Below the pieces are notes generated by a model. That model was not told where the DNA came from and searched no databases. It saw nothing but the letters and a program-made list of their open reading frames with translations. This document shows, in pieces, positions 62,961 to 64,000 of a DNA stretch of 64,000 nt. The position numbers and the translations under genes were made by a program. Source of the stretch: Strix aluco (taxonomy: Eukaryota > Chordata > Aves > Strigiformes > Strigidae); the NCBI RefSeq assembly GCF_031877795.1, contig NC_133932.1, forward strand, positions 79,659,937 to 79,723,936, in the 5' to 3' direction. The number at the start of each line of letters is the position of its first letter. The first letter of the stretch is position 1.

Positions 62961-64000
62961 ACCAAAGAGATTAATTCAGAAGGTAAAGTGACGTAATCTG
63001 AAATATGAACCTGCCATCTTCTATGAGCTGCAGAAAACCATGACACCTTCAGAGCAGTGTTACTCATCGCCTTTTTTTGTCTGTTTATCAAAGGTCCTGG
63101 AAATCATCCGCCCTGAACTTGAATTAGGTAAATACCACACATTGCAATGGAGCTAAAATGTCTGCGAAGAACACTGGCCATGTCTTTGATTTATTAAAAT
63201 ACTTTGCACTATAAACATGTACAGTCAGTTTGTATTATTACGTGCAGAAAGGAGTTGTGGTTTGGGGCTGAGCCCAGCCAACTACACGCTGTTCTCGTAA
63301 GGCGGAATTTGGGGTTTTTAAAACATGATGGCACTTCAATTTCAATATTAAAATATGAATGTGAAATGTGATTTCCCTAAGTGGAAGTTCTGGCTGACAT
63401 CCCGCTCACTGCATTTTATAAAACTATTAGCATGAATTATGGGTATATCAGCCGATAATTCTGCCCACATTTAGCTTCCATCTTCATTTATGCGTCATGA
63501 TGACGGAGAATTATTTAAGGGCAATCACGTGGATTGATTTAAAATGAAAAGATGCTTCAGTTGTTGTTGATCTATAAAATGCTAAGGCAAAAATCCTTGG
63601 AAGTATTTTGTATGACCTTAAACAGGCACTTATGTTCTCCAATGTTTTGATCTGAAGTTGTGTAAAATTAAACTTGATGTTTTGATGCTAACTAAAAAAG
63701 AATTGGTCTTGAGGTTTTGTTCATGGAAGGAAAAGTTATAAGCTTACCAGGATACTGGTTCACGTTAAAGACTTTTTGTATATCAGAAGTGTAACATACA
63801 ACCTAAACAGATCAATAAAGAACATTTCCAATTAAATTTCATGGGATTAAGTGTCTGTCAAAGGTAGCAGTAATCTCTAGAGCCTTGTGCTTAAAGCCCA
63901 CTTCAATGGTTCCTCTGCACATTAAAATTCTGTAATAAAAGAGTTAAATAGCCAATGTCACTCTGATTATAGGACTAAATCTATGGAGACTTCCCAATAC
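62961..64000. other. Non-coding, with CRE-like dyad at 63493-63505
   Basis: No gene recognised. 63493-63505 reads CGTCATGATGACG, two CRE-type half sites arranged as a perfect dyad around one base. It is followed by TTATTTAA and ATCACGTGG (an E-box-like core). It could be a bZIP-bound regulatory element, but only the motif supports this. Confidence 0.35.

Noticed and set aside
62650..63091. Tyr/Ile-rich minus-strand readings resembling membrane proteins
   Set aside because: They result from the ATAAT-type low-complexity block.
1..64000. CRISPR arrays, operons, toxin-antitoxin or phage-like systems
   Set aside because: No regularly spaced direct repeats, no prokaryotic gene density, and the repeats present are vertebrate-specific.

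Overview
This window looks like intergenic DNA from a bird nuclear genome, read mostly on the + strand. The evidence is repeats: CR1 LINE retrotransposons of several ages (31.0, 35.5, 36.9, 40.2, 47.4-48.7, 49.1-53.4 and 60.6-61.5 kb), a solo endogenous-retrovirus LTR of avian type (28.4 kb) and an old MIR-type CORE-SINE (57.1 kb). I see no bacterial operons, ribosome-binding-site-spaced ORFs, phage modules or CRISPR arrays. Most ORFs above 60 codons are chance readings of non-coding DNA. The species cannot be named; a neoavian bird is plausible from the CR1 types.

Only one cellular gene is recognisable: a single-exon class A GPCR related to OXGR1 (2-oxoglutarate receptor, GPR99) at about 46.0-46.95 kb. 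It has three frameshifts, an early stop and an in-frame deletion through TM3/ICL2/TM4, so as read it is a pseudogene. A good splice acceptor still lies just upstream of its start codon.

Layout: 1-13 kb is AT-rich non-coding DNA with a few GC-rich patches, a 25-bp minisatellite and a perfect hairpin. 12.9-14.8 kb holds GC/CpG-richer patches and two RFX-like half sites between complementary T/G- and A/C-rich tracts. 14.8-28 kb shows no gene. 28.4 kb has the solo LTR with an exact 5-bp target-site duplication. 31-41 kb carries four CR1 fragments. 41-46 kb is non-coding, including a stretch at 43.5-44.0 kb dense in TAATTA-type motifs. 46-53.4 kb is the OXGR1 pseudogene, then a very decayed CR1, then a near-full-length CR1 with dead ORF1 and ORF2. 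53.4-64 kb is non-coding with the MIR piece, an internally deleted CR1, an ATA-rich low-complexity block and a CRE-like dyad.

Nothing here acts as a multi-gene pathway. The CR1 ORF1 (coiled-coil/SGNH esterase) and ORF2 (endonuclease/reverse transcriptase) would together form a retrotransposition unit, but both are broken. I found no convincing undescribed system. The most informative items are the GPCR pseudogene, the CR1 structures, the dated LTR scar and several candidate conserved non-coding elements that need alignment to test.
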